Of a stretch of DNA of 64,000 nt, positions 32,439 through 41,144 are shown one piece after another (positions within the stretch are counted from its first letter, which is position 1; each line of letters starts with the position of its first letter). Made by a program: the position numbers and the translations under genes. The stretch covers positions 84,211-148,210 of the forward strand of contig NZ_JAUOPE010000011.1 of the NCBI RefSeq assembly GCF_030546755.1. The letters run 5' to 3'. Below the pieces are notes generated by a model that searched no databases, was not told where the DNA came from, and saw only the letters and a list, made by a program, of their open reading frames with translations. Origin of the DNA: Colwellia sp. 1_MG-2023. Lineage in GTDB: Bacteria; Pseudomonadota; Gammaproteobacteria; Enterobacterales; Alteromonadaceae.

Positions 32439-34001
32439 TTATAATGATTTTTTTGCCAATTCTTTTTGTGCATATTCAAATCGTAATCGATATTCGGTTA
32501 ACTTAGTTTCAAGTTCTGATATTTGATTCTCAAGCTTTTGCGATAACTCTGCATTTTCATCACGTAAGTACTTAATCGTATCTCGAGCCTTACTATATTC
32601 AACTTCTTGTTTGTCTCTTTTCTCTATTTGTGCATTATAACGTTGTTGATTTTGTTCAATATTTTTTGTTGCTTGCTCAAGATCTTTCGTGAGGTTTTCT
32701 GTAATGATTTGGAAATGGTCAACCTCTTGTTTAGCTTGCTCAAATGAAGTCGCTAAATTGTCATAACTTTGTTGAAGCTGCATAAGTGCCTGAGCATTTT
32801 TACTGTGTTGCGCTTCGCTGTTTGCTATGCGTTGCTGCATTTCCGTCAGTTTTGCATCAGCCTGCGCTTGTTGTTGTTTTTGTTGCTCTATAGTTTGTTG
32901 TAATTGACCATTATTTTTCTGCAACTCGAGATGCTCTGCTTTTAATGTCGTTAAGCTTTTAGTTTGTTCATTGTATTTATTATTACTTTCTTCCAGAGAC
33001 GCCATTGCCGTTTCTAGCTGCGTTGAAACTTTTTCATTATCACGCTGTAAGGCATTTATTTGCGCATTTTTTTCTGCGGAAAATTTATCATTTTCCGCTT
33101 GAGCGTCAGTAAGTTGCTTAATTTGGTCATCAAAAGTTTGTTGGTTGGTGGTAATTGTAATTTCTTGGCTATGGAGTTGTTCTGTTTGCTCAATGACGTT
33201 TTGTTGCAATGCTTGATTGGTTTTTTCTACTTCTGCTAACTGCAAATGTAATTTATCAATCAGCGCTTTGCTCTGCTTTTGATCCTTGGTTGCTTGTTCA
33301 ACTTGTTTTTTAAATGCTAATTCTCGTTGTTGATATTCAGTTAAAGCTAGCTTATTACTTGAACTGTTCTGCGTTTGTTCCGCTTTAATATGAGCTAATT
33401 CAGCTAATGAAATATTCAGTTGATTTTGTAATTCAGAAATTTGTTGATTTTGAACATCTAACGTTGCCGACTTTGCTTGGGCATTTTTTTGTGCAGATTT
33501 TTCAGAATCACGTAGAGTGTCTAATTGACTTTGCTGTTCTTGAGTAACACTTTCAGCGTTGGCAATTTGCTCTTGTTGTTGCTGATTTGTTGCGGTTAAT
33601 TGCTTAACCTGTTCCAAAAGGTTAGCGTTTTCAGCCATTTTCTCTTGTAGTGCCGCCTCTGTATCCGTTAGTTTTACCTCATTAAACTCAGCATTATTGG
33701 TAATTATTTGTTGTTGCTCTTGAAGGGTGTTTTCTAACGATTTTGACTTTTCTTGGAATTCTTTTTTGGTTTTGTTAAGTGTGGTTTCTAATGCGGAATT
33801 TTTGCTTTTTTCTAAGTTAAGCTGGTCAGCAATTAATTGATATTGAGGATGTTTTTCGATGACCTCATCGGTAATTTCATTTGTTTTTTGCTGATTAATA
33901 AAAAACTTAGTGACTTTTTCTTCTATCTGTACATAAATTTCACCAGCAAGAGATTGAATTTTATCATCTAATTCTTTAGGGATTTTGTTCTTTTCAACCA
34001 T
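32439..34001 (-). CDS. Long coiled-coil protein of unknown function
   Basis: The 520-residue protein has a short N-terminal non-coiled segment (about 1-55: PKELDDKIQSLAGEIYVQIE). An almost unbroken coiled coil rich in Gln, Glu, Lys and Asn then runs to the end. There is no signal peptide, membrane helix or nucleotide-binding motif, so resemblance to SMC or myosin would only reflect the coiled coil. It is probably a cytoplasmic scaffold or structural filament. It is transcribed before the YjaG gene and after sapC, but a strong terminator follows sapC, so it needs its own promoter. Confidence 0.75.
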   Translation of the reverse strand: MVEKNKIPKELDDKIQSLAGEIYVQIEEKVTKFFINQQKTNEITDEVIEKHPQYQLIADQLNLEKSKNSALETTLNKTKKEFQEKSKSLENTLQEQQQIITNNAEFNEVKLTDTEAALQEKMAENANLLEQVKQLTATNQQQQEQIANAESVTQEQQSQLDTLRDSEKSAQKNAQAKSATLDVQNQQISELQNQLNISLAELAHIKAEQTQNSSSNKLALTEYQQRELAFKKQVEQATKDQKQSKALIDKLHLQLAEVEKTNQALQQNVIEQTEQLHSQEITITTNQQTFDDQIKQLTDAQAENDKFSAEKNAQINALQRDNEKVSTQLETAMASLEESNNKYNEQTKSLTTLKAEHLELQKNNGQLQQTIEQQKQQQAQADAKLTEMQQRIANSEAQHSKNAQALMQLQQSYDNLATSFEQAKQEVDHFQIITENLTKDLEQATKNIEQNQQRYNAQIEKRDKQEVEYSKARDTIKYLRDENAELSQKLENQISELETKLTEYRLRFEYAQKELAKKSL

Positions 34002-34060
34002 TCAAGCCTCAGAAAAGTTAATTGCTTTTACTAAAACTAGCATAGCTTACTACAATAAAA

Positions 34061-34082
34061 AAGGGAGCGTTTAAGCTCCCTT
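34061..34082 (-). terminator. Rho-independent terminator after sapC-like gene
   Basis: AAGGGAGC at 34061-34068 pairs with GCTCCCTT at 34075-34082, with a 6-base loop. A T-rich tract follows on the minus strand. Confidence 0.78.
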
Positions 34083-34107
34083 ATTAGTAAACCTTTTCAA
34101 TGAAAGA

Positions 34108-34869
34108 TTATTTTGCTTCTTCAGCTTTAACTACATTGTATTGAATGCCGCTAACTTTAACCGGGTTTTCACTCGAGTTACGAAGTTGAGCTAAACGATT
34201 TACTTGACCAGCAGAAGCTAACATCGCGTGAATAGGCATAAATAAACCAGACTTATAAAACTCTAATGCTTTCTCATCACTTAAACCGTGAAGCGCCTCT
34301 TCGTTGATACCGTAAATACCAACCAGTTTTTTCTTCTCTTCATTGTTAAAAGCAATATTAAGTTCTAATTCTTGTAATAAATCATTTTCTAATAAAATTT
34401 TAACGAAATTTTCGTTAGCAACTTCATTGTCATATAAACGACCTAATTGCTCCTGAATGCCTTTGAAATAATCTGTATCATTGCCTTCTGCATCGAATAA
34501 AGCTTGATCTTTATCTTCACCGACAAATGGACTATCTAAATCAATACAAGCCGTTAAGGTTTTTTCTTTTTCAGGATCTAATCCTAGTGAAAATGGCACC
34601 ATAGAAATTGAATGTGGAATATAAATGGCCTGCCATTTTTTCTCTTCATGGTATAAATTTTCACCCGCTTCTAAGCCCAGCATTACCACAGTACGGTAAC
34701 GTTCAGAATCAGGATCTTTAATTAATACAATAGGGTAACTTGTTGAAGCTTGAGGGAATTCACGTACGTTAATTGGCGCAATATGTTGATTGGCAACATG
34801 CGATAAATCGCGTTGATTGGCAACTTTTAAATTTTGATGTTGCTCTTTTTTGATGGCTACTATATTCAT
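34108..34869 (-). CDS. SapC family protein
   Basis: The 253-residue protein fits the SapC family (PF07277): FPQASTSYPIVLIKDPDSER, MLGLEAGENLY, YIPHSISMVPFSLGL and the C-terminal helical region. The family is named after a surface-layer-associated gene and is unrelated to the SapC peptide permease. In marine Alteromonadales such genes often neighbour tryptophan-halogenase-like and TonB-receptor genes of carbohydrate loci, and both types occur 10-15 kb away here. There is no signal peptide. The molecular function is unknown. It is monocistronic with a good terminator. Confidence 0.85.
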   Translation of the reverse strand: MNIVAIKKEQHQNLKVANQRDLSHVANQHIAPINVREFPQASTSYPIVLIKDPDSERYRTVVMLGLEAGENLYHEEKKWQAIYIPHSISMVPFSLGLDPEKEKTLTACIDLDSPFVGEDKDQALFDAEGNDTDYFKGIQEQLGRLYDNEVANENFVKILLENDLLQELELNIAFNNEEKKKLVGIYGINEEALHGLSDEKALEFYKSGLFMPIHAMLASAGQVNRLAQLRNSSENPVKVSGIQYNVVKAEEAK

Positions 34870-35086
34870 ATTTTAATTCACTCTAACTTTTTTGAAATTT
34901 TTTCTGTATATACTTAGGACTGTTGAACTAATTATTTTTTACAGATCTTTTAATGTGAAATAAGTAATGGAGACGATGGTTAATGCTTTCAATAGTGAAT
35001 AATTAAAAATATAATAAAAATTGGTCAATTTTGATTTGAAGCTAACTATAGTTAGACAAAATTATTACATAACTTGGTGAATTAAA

Positions 35087-35461
35087 ATGAGTTTTATTGA
35101 TAAAACGATAAAAGTTAACGAGATAAAATTATCTTCATTAATTCTGATTTTTATCAGTATCGTGCCTATGTTTTATTCATTTTCTGCTTTAAGCCAAGCT
35201 AAAATTACAGTTAATAATAGTCATAATGCTGAAGGTTTCGCCCGCACGCAAATTAAAAATGAAACCACCAAAGAGCTTGCTTGTTGGGTCGCGATTGATG
35301 GTTTTAAGTCAAAATTTCGTTTACCTCCTGCGGCTACTTCCAGATGGTTTACCGCCAATGATAAGCGCTATTCATATACGAATTTCAGTACTTGGTGCGA
35401 CAATATCGAGTATTACCCTCAATATAAAAACTACTCTATTGGTGGTCAATCATCTGATTAA
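35087..35461 (+). CDS. Small exported protein, function unknown
   Basis: The 124-residue protein has a signal-like hydrophobic stretch at about residues 17-37 (SLILIFISIVPMFYSFSALS) and a likely cleavage after SQA. The mature part of about 87 residues has two cysteines (CWVAIDG, TWCDNIEYY) that could form a disulfide, and it is rich in aromatic residues. No family is recognised. Its stop overlaps the end of the convergent XRE gene by four bases. Confidence 0.65.
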   Translation: MSFIDKTIKVNEIKLSSLILIFISIVPMFYSFSALSQAKITVNNSHNAEGFARTQIKNETTKELACWVAIDGFKSKFRLPPAATSRWFTANDKRYSYTNFSTWCDNIEYYPQYKNYSIGGQSSD

Positions 35462-36165
35462 TCTTGCCATTTAAAGAGATAGATCATCATAAACCCGCCC
35501 GTTAATAAGAAAATAAAGCCAAAGACAACAGCTAAATCCTTCATCGGTGATTCTATCTCTCGAACATCTATTAGTTCATAATAACGGCGCTTATTGCCAT
35601 ATCCTTCGACAAAACCTTCGCCTTGATAGCTGCGAGTTAATATTAAGCTTTCATCTAAACGAGCAATATTTTTTGCAATACGCTTATTTGATTTATCCCA
35701 ATCTTCGGCGAGTTCTCTAAGTGGTGACATTTGATAGTGTTTGTTAATTTCCCCTTGGTTAATCAATCCCATTGATTTGTATTGGTAAACCGAACAAGGA
35801 AAAATTGTTGATGAATTGCCAATAATGACAAAAGCAACACCCAAAACAATCAGCATGGCGGCCAAAACATAACTTCGGCGCATCTTTTGTTTTTTCGCTT
35901 CTCGACGAGATTCTAACTTTACGGCAATCTCCGGAATGTGCTGTAAATTTTCTTGTAAATACGACATGCTTAAACTATCAATCAAAGTGAATACATCCAT
36001 ATCAAAGGCGCTAGCTATTTTTGAAATAACCTCAAATGAAGGGGAGCCTTTTTCATTTTCTAACTTTGATAAATATGATTGCTCTATTTGTGCTTTTTCT
36101 GCCAATTCAGGTTGCGTTAAACCAGCATCTTGACGCAGTTGTTTTATTTTTTCACCAAGTTTCAT
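35458..36165 (-). CDS. Membrane-anchored XRE family transcriptional regulator
   Basis: The protein has about 235 residues. Residues 1-65 form an HTH_3 domain (LGEKIKQLRQDAGLTQPELA, IEQSYLSKLENEKGSPSFEV). A membrane helix follows near residue 125 (LAAMLIVLGVAFVIIG), then a periplasmic loop of about 75 residues, then a second helix at the C-terminus (LAVVFGFIFLLTGGFMMIYL). This layout suggests regulation by an envelope signal. I chose the ATG at 36165 because AAGGA sits six bases upstream; an ORF from 36189 would add eight residues before the domain. Confidence 0.85.
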   Translation of the reverse strand: MKLGEKIKQLRQDAGLTQPELAEKAQIEQSYLSKLENEKGSPSFEVISKIASAFDMDVFTLIDSLSMSYLQENLQHIPEIAVKLESRREAKKQKMRRSYVLAAMLIVLGVAFVIIGNSSTIFPCSVYQYKSMGLINQGEINKHYQMSPLRELAEDWDKSNKRIAKNIARLDESLILTRSYQGEGFVEGYGNKRRYYELIDVREIESPMKDLAVVFGFIFLLTGGFMMIYLFKWQD

Positions 36166-36352
36166 TGTCTGTCCTTTTGCTTGAATCAATTAAATTTCAA
36201 GCGAATTCTTATTTATCATATCAGGAATATAAAGATGAATATGCCAAGATATTCATGAATATTGTTCTATCATTCGATTGATGAGTGATAACTAAGCTGT
36301 GTTTAACCAAAAGGCGCAGATCTAATAAAATCGATAACGCAGTTTAACGAAA

Positions 36353-36366
36353 TGTAACCGCTTACA
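36353..36366. promoter_or_regulatory. LacI/CcpA-like operator upstream of the AraC regulator
   Basis: TGTAACCGCTTACA fits the consensus TGWAANCGNTNWCA at every fixed position. It lies 80 bases before the AraC-type gene, in its probable promoter. Binding is inferred. Confidence 0.5.
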
Positions 36367-36446
36367 AAGTTTTATGGTAAACTGCTGACATCAAGTTTGA
36401 TTCAAGCTACTATCTACAAAGAATCACTATATGCTTTGAGCGCGTT

Positions 36447-37619
36447 ATGGATCGTCTTCTTTTTAATACTTTTGATCTTGCCTTACTTATCACCATTTAT
36501 CAGTGCATTCTTTTTGCACTTTTTTTAATCACGCTCAAAAAAGGTAAAAGACAAAGTAATATTTTACTGGCATTGTTTTTACTGTCTTATGCTGCCATCC
36601 CTTTAGATACATTAATTAATTTTGGAGAGGCCTTTAGACAATTTGCCATGGATTTTTCGCCAAATGTTTTTTATATCTTCGGCATGGCGTATTGGATTGA
36701 AGCAGTACTGTTACTATTTTTTGTCCGCTCTTTAATCTATAAAAACTTCTCGTTAAAACCGACAGACATTTTATATTTCTTACCTTTTCTTATTTTTGCC
36801 GTTCATGATATTCACGATTGGCATTTACTTGACTCTCAAACAAAGTTATTGATTTTAGAAGGTTATCAATTAGCTAATGAACCGGCTTACACGCGCTACA
36901 TCAATTTGTTTAGAGAATGCTTTAGAACATTTTGTGGCGTGCTTTGTTTAATTGAGCTTCATCGTTATCAAACACACATTAAAAATGAGTTTGCTGATAT
37001 TGAAGCAATAGATTTAACTTGGCTTAAAATTTTAGTTATTGGCTTTTTGGTCATTAGAGTGCAAGCAATAATCATTACTTTAGGTTTTATGACCTCAATT
37101 GATTTACACATCAATATTGACTATGCCTTAATCGGTCAAACGTCTAATTTTATGGTGATGTTTTTGATCAGCTTTTTAATGTTTTATAGCTTAGGTTTCT
37201 CAAGCGTATTTAAAGGCATTGAAAATAAAGAAAAAATAATTGAAAAAGATCCTATCGATTTAGCTCAAGTGGAAAAAATAGAATCGTTTATGCAGGCGCA
37301 AAAGCCTTATTTAAATCACTTGTTAAATTTAGAAAATTTATCAATGCAATTACAAATGCCGGCCAGAAATTTATCTCAAATTATTAACCGGCATTTTAAA
37401 CAAAACTTTTTTGAATTTATTAATCGATATCGTATTGAAGAAAGTAAACATTTGTTGCAACAAGAAGAAAATAGAAAAGTCACTATGCTCGATATTATGG
37501 ATCAAGCCGGTTTTAATTCTAAGGCAACGTTTAATACTTTTTTCAAAAAAAGTGTCGGACTCACTCCCACACAATACCGAAAAGAGCAACTAGGCTCTAA
37601 AGAGACTCATCAAAAATAA
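36447..37619 (+). CDS. Membrane-bound AraC family transcriptional regulator
   Basis: The 390-residue protein has six to seven hydrophobic helices in residues 8-260, then a C-terminal AraC DNA-binding domain (about 285-385). That domain contains LENLSMQLQMPARNLSQIIN and the second helix-turn-helix DQAGFNSKATFNTFFKKSVG, followed by the TPTQYRKEQ ending. Membrane-bound AraC proteins of this kind are common in Alteromonadales and are thought to sense envelope or extracellular signals. Its target genes are unknown. A LacI-type operator-like palindrome lies upstream. Its 3' end overlaps the convergent DUF1428 gene by 23 bases. Confidence 0.88.
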   Translation: MDRLLFNTFDLALLITIYQCILFALFLITLKKGKRQSNILLALFLLSYAAIPLDTLINFGEAFRQFAMDFSPNVFYIFGMAYWIEAVLLLFFVRSLIYKNFSLKPTDILYFLPFLIFAVHDIHDWHLLDSQTKLLILEGYQLANEPAYTRYINLFRECFRTFCGVLCLIELHRYQTHIKNEFADIEAIDLTWLKILVIGFLVIRVQAIIITLGFMTSIDLHINIDYALIGQTSNFMVMFLISFLMFYSLGFSSVFKGIENKEKIIEKDPIDLAQVEKIESFMQAQKPYLNHLLNLENLSMQLQMPARNLSQIINRHFKQNFFEFINRYRIEESKHLLQQEENRKVTMLDIMDQAGFNSKATFNTFFKKSVGLTPTQYRKEQLGSKETHQK

Positions 37620-37956
37620 TATCAAAACCGCCATAGATTAATCGCTTGCCATCAAATGGCATTGGATTTTCTTCTGGATTCATTCTAGGGTCTTCCATCA
37701 TTGCCTGCCAACCAGCATCACGAATTTCTTTTGAAGGCCAGACAACGGATGAAAACACCACAGTTTCATCTGCTTGGCACTTAACCGCCATTGGAAAAGA
37801 CGTGACTTCACCATCTGGGACATCGTCTCCCCAGCCTTCTGTTATTTTAAGCGCGCCATGGTCTTTAAATACCTCGGCGGTTACTTTTGCATGGGCTAAA
37901 TATTCATCTTTATTTTTAGTGGGCACAGCCGCCACAAAACCATCCATATAAGCCAT
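37597..37956 (-). CDS. DUF1428 family protein (YbaA-like)
   Basis: The 119-residue protein starts MAYMDGFVAAVPTKNKDEY and contains GALKITEGWGDDVPDGEVTS and DPRMNPEENPMPFDGKRLIY, typical of DUF1428, which has a ferredoxin-like dimeric alpha/beta-barrel fold. The function is unknown. The ATG at 37956 is preferred over a GTG at 37965 because AGAGG is spaced correctly for it. Confidence 0.9.
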   Translation of the reverse strand: MAYMDGFVAAVPTKNKDEYLAHAKVTAEVFKDHGALKITEGWGDDVPDGEVTSFPMAVKCQADETVVFSSVVWPSKEIRDAGWQAMMEDPRMNPEENPMPFDGKRLIYGGFDIIFDESL

Positions 37957-38051
37957 TTCAATCACCTCTGTTGTGTTTATTATAATTATTAGCGCGTTAT
38001 ATTAGCTAAAGTAGCTTTCAGTATTGATGCTAAGAGTCTATTACACAAGTT

Positions 38052-38858
38052 TTAGTCGGCTAACTGTAGCCTTAGGTCAGCTAAACTTATTGCTAGTTCT
38101 ATAAAGTATTCAGGTATTTCCTCAACATAGTGATCTTGCAAATAACTTCTGAGTGTTTTTTCATTGTTTGTTTCTGCGGTAATCAACATTCCGATAACTG
38201 TAACTGATGCTATTTCATCAATTGAAACCTGTTGTTCCTGCCAATTTATTTGTCGATAAATATCAAAGTCTGATAACGAAATATCAATAGCTTTCGTTCG
38301 ATTTATCTTGGTTGAGCTGAGCATATTTTCAGTGAGAATGAGTTGATAATTAGCAAAGGTAGTAGCAATGTTTTGATCTTCGTGATGTTCACCAAAAAAC
38401 TTAATATTAATCACGCCATTGCTAGAAAGCAGTTCTTTTAGCCAGTGAATATCAATTAAACCAGAGTCAATATACTTACTATAAATATCGTTGAGTTGCG
38501 CTAAGGTTGGAATAGATGAAGCTTGTTTATTGAGGGAAAGTTGTAGTGAAAGCGTTTTAATTTGGCCAAAGGTTAAATCTGGTTGAGAAAAAACGACTTT
38601 TAAACCGTTACTATGTTGTTGATGCCAATTGGCCACCTTCTTTATTAAAGTGATTCGAATTTGTTCCGATTCTGCTGTTTTAGTTATTGTTGGCGCGTAG
38701 GCGTTAGCATGATGTTTCAATGCTTTATATTGCACAGGTGAGGTAGCTGGGTGATTCCAATGTTGAACCTGTTGTGGATGAACTTTGACAACTTGACTGG
38801 CATTAACGTGGAAAAAACACATGCCGATCAGCGCAAAAGCTGTGATAGTTCTAATCAT
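38052..38858 (-). CDS. Exported protein of unknown function, divergent from the GH5 gene
   Basis: The 268-residue protein has a signal peptide (TITAFALIGMCFFHVNAS). The mature part has a histidine-rich N-terminus (HPQQVQHWNHPATS, KHHANAY). A mixed alpha/beta region follows with well-spaced aspartates and hydrophobic strands (LTFGQIKTLSLQLSLNKQAS, INIKFFGEHHED, IDISLSDFDIYRQINW). I do not recognise a family. Being head-to-head with the secreted endoglucanase could mean a shared promoter region and a role in glycan handling, but that is a guess. Confidence 0.6.
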   Translation of the reverse strand: MIRTITAFALIGMCFFHVNASQVVKVHPQQVQHWNHPATSPVQYKALKHHANAYAPTITKTAESEQIRITLIKKVANWHQQHSNGLKVVFSQPDLTFGQIKTLSLQLSLNKQASSIPTLAQLNDIYSKYIDSGLIDIHWLKELLSSNGVINIKFFGEHHEDQNIATTFANYQLILTENMLSSTKINRTKAIDISLSDFDIYRQINWQEQQVSIDEIASVTVIGMLITAETNNEKTLRSYLQDHYVEEIPEYFIELAISLADLRLQLAD

Positions 38859-39092
38859 AATTTACCTTAATCGTTTGTATGATGATAAACATACCTCGCT
38901 TGGATTTTTAAATCGTTCAACTTTACAATTTAGAGTAGACCTGAACGAATAAAGTTTATAATACTATGTTTTTATTGCATAAAAGAGCAATAAACTAGAT
39001 TGGTTCAACCTCAATTAATCGAGCTTTTTCAGACGATTTTTTGTCGTTCACTCGTTATCATTACTACACAAATAATAAGATGAAGTGAAGTT

Positions 39093-40118
39093 ATGGTTAT
39101 CACAGTTAAGTCGGCATCTCACGTATTTATTCGGACATTATCTTGGCTCATACTTGCCAGTGCGTCTGCTATGTTTAGCGTTAATGCTAGTCAGGCCCCG
39201 GTAAAAACCCATGGCCAATTATCCGTGCAGCAAGGAAAAATTGTTGATCAAAAAAACGAAGTAGTTTCTTTAGCCGGACCAAGTTTATTTTGGTCGACAA
39301 AAGATAAAGAAGGAGAACCGTTTTATCATCCAAAAACCGTTCAAACAGTAGCCCATGATTGGAATGCTACTATTATTCGAGCGGCAATGTCTGCGCAAGG
39401 CGAAGGCAGTTACTTAACTCATCCTGTTCGTCTTCGACAAAAAGTCGAAAGTGTGATTGAGGCTGCCATTGCCGAAAACATATACGTGATTGTTGATTGG
39501 CACTCTCATCACGCTGAAGATAATATTGAACAAGCTATCGATTTTTTTGAAAAAATAGCGAGTAAATATCACCAATATCCCAATATTATTTATGAAATTT
39601 ATAACGAACCGTTGAATAACACCGACTGGTCAACGGTGATCAAGCCTTATGCGGAACAAGTGATTAAGGCCATTAGAGCAATTGATAACAACAATTTAAT
39701 TATTGTGGGCACACAAACCTGGTCACAAGATGTTGATAAAGCGGCGCAAGATCCGATACTCGGATTCGACAATATTGTTTACTCTTTACATTTTTATGCC
39801 GGTACTCATAAAGATGATTTACGCGTAAAAGCAAAAAAGGCGCTTGATGCTGGTTTAGCGCTTTTTGTTTCTGAATGGGGAACCGTGAATGCTAACGGTG
39901 ATGGTGATATCGCTAAAGAAAGCACCCAACAGTGGCTAAGCTTTATGAAAGAAAATTCGCTATCTCATTGTAGCTGGTCCATTACAAATAAAGACGAAGG
40001 CTCGGCGATGCTAAAACCTACCACCACTAAGCTTGGGTCTTGGCAGGACGATGAATTAACGGCTAATGGTATTTACTTAAAAAACATTATCAAAAATTGG
40101 TATAAGCCAGTTCATTAG
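39093..40118 (+). CDS. Secreted GH5 family endoglucanase (cellulase)
   Basis: The 341-residue protein has a signal peptide (IRTLSWLILASASAMFSVNA) and a single GH5 catalytic domain. The motifs are VIVDWHSHHAEDN, the acid/base glutamate Glu172 (YEIYNEPL), the histidine and tyrosine of VYSLHFYAGTH and the nucleophile Glu261 (LFVSEWGT). It most resembles GH5_2-type endo-1,4-beta-glucanases. It should cut beta-glucans outside the cell or in the periplasm, producing oligosaccharides for the GH3 enzyme encoded nearby. There is no carbohydrate-binding module. Confidence 0.92.
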   Translation: MVITVKSASHVFIRTLSWLILASASAMFSVNASQAPVKTHGQLSVQQGKIVDQKNEVVSLAGPSLFWSTKDKEGEPFYHPKTVQTVAHDWNATIIRAAMSAQGEGSYLTHPVRLRQKVESVIEAAIAENIYVIVDWHSHHAEDNIEQAIDFFEKIASKYHQYPNIIYEIYNEPLNNTDWSTVIKPYAEQVIKAIRAIDNNNLIIVGTQTWSQDVDKAAQDPILGFDNIVYSLHFYAGTHKDDLRVKAKKALDAGLALFVSEWGTVNANGDGDIAKESTQQWLSFMKENSLSHCSWSITNKDEGSAMLKPTTTKLGSWQDDELTANGIYLKNIIKNWYKPVH

Positions 40119-40144
40119 CCGCTAAGTGTGCAACATAGTCATTC

Positions 40145-40186
40145 AAGTAACTGGGCTTGTTTATCGTATAAACGACTCAGTTACTT
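40145..40186. terminator. Hairpin between convergent GH5 and esterase genes
   Basis: AAGTAACTG at 40145-40153 pairs with CAGTTACTT at 40178-40186, with an inner GTTTAT/ATAAAC stem. It overlaps the last codons of the esterase gene and could terminate the GH5 transcript. Confidence 0.5.
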
Positions 40187-41137
40187 TAATGAGTGGCTTA
40201 ACAACCATTGATAAAAATCACTACTCGCATAAACGCGTTTCCAGGCATCATGTCCCATTTCTTCATGCACAGTGAAACGCACGTTGTTATGCCCTAGCTC
40301 TCGCAATTTTTCAATACCGGCATAAAAATACTGAATGTGGACGGCATTATCTCGACCACCGGCAAATTGCCAAACGGGTAGTTGTTGATCGGCAATTGGT
40401 TGCATTAAGTCCGGATGTCCCCAACCAACAACAGGGGCAATGGCGGCAAATTTATTTGGATATTGGCTCGCCATAAACCAAGTGCCAAAACCACCATAGC
40501 TTAAACCCGTTATGTAAGTTTTATTGTGTTCTACATTGAAGTTAGTGCTTACTTCATCTAAAATATTGATTAAATCTAATTCTACTTTATCCCAACCAAG
40601 TGGTAACAAAGGTGATTTATCACTCATATCTTGTAATGATTGCGCTCTTTGAATGGCTTGTTTAGGACGAGATTCACTATTAAGCGGTGTTCCCTGTGCT
40701 TGTCTTTGTGGTATATCTGCGAACTTTCTATTATCAATATAACCAATGCCACGTTGATCAAAATCGAACATGTGCAACTGAGGAGAAATAATAATAAAAG
40801 GTAAATCTTGCTTTTGGATCCATGCTTGATAAACAGGGCCATGCATTAAAACAAAATCTAATTCACTTTTGCCATTACCGCGTTCGCCATTACCATGCAA
40901 AAACATCATCACGGGCCATTTTTTATCTGGCTCTGAGTAATAACCTTTCGGTAAATAGAGAAAATAGTCTCTTTCTTTGTTATTGAGCTGACTAATATAA
41001 CTTTTTCTAATGAGCTGCTCTGGTGAGGTGTTAACTGTATTGAGGGCGCACGCTGACAATAAATTCAGCGAACAAAATAAGGTAATAAATATATTCGCCT
41101 TGGTGCGATTTTTACTATACAAACTTAACCCCCACAT
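40181..41137 (-). CDS. Alpha/beta-hydrolase lipoprotein, putative esterase
   Basis: The 318-residue protein has a lipoprotein signal (IFITLFCSLNLLSAC). It has an alpha/beta-hydrolase core: MMFLHGNGERGN oxyanion strand, nucleophile elbow GLSYGGFGTW, an aspartate in the FAGGRDNAVH loop and the histidine of EEMGHDAW. It resembles the phospholipase/carboxylesterase and feruloyl-esterase-like proteins found in polysaccharide-degradation loci. It may remove acyl decorations from glycans. It is the last gene of the GH3-AlkD-esterase operon, seven bases after the AlkD-like gene. Confidence 0.85.
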   Translation of the reverse strand: MWGLSLYSKNRTKANIFITLFCSLNLLSACALNTVNTSPEQLIRKSYISQLNNKERDYFLYLPKGYYSEPDKKWPVMMFLHGNGERGNGKSELDFVLMHGPVYQAWIQKQDLPFIIISPQLHMFDFDQRGIGYIDNRKFADIPQRQAQGTPLNSESRPKQAIQRAQSLQDMSDKSPLLPLGWDKVELDLINILDEVSTNFNVEHNKTYITGLSYGGFGTWFMASQYPNKFAAIAPVVGWGHPDLMQPIADQQLPVWQFAGGRDNAVHIQYFYAGIEKLRELGHNNVRFTVHEEMGHDAWKRVYASSDFYQWLLSHSLK

Positions 41138-41144
41138 TAATCCG

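Noticed and set aside
32439..34001. SMC/chromosome partition protein
   Set aside because: Similarity would arise from the coiled coil alone; Walker A and B and the ABC signature are absent.
34108..34869. SapC as a subunit of the Sap antimicrobial-peptide ABC transporter
   Set aside because: The protein is soluble without membrane helices and matches the unrelated SapC family (PF07277).
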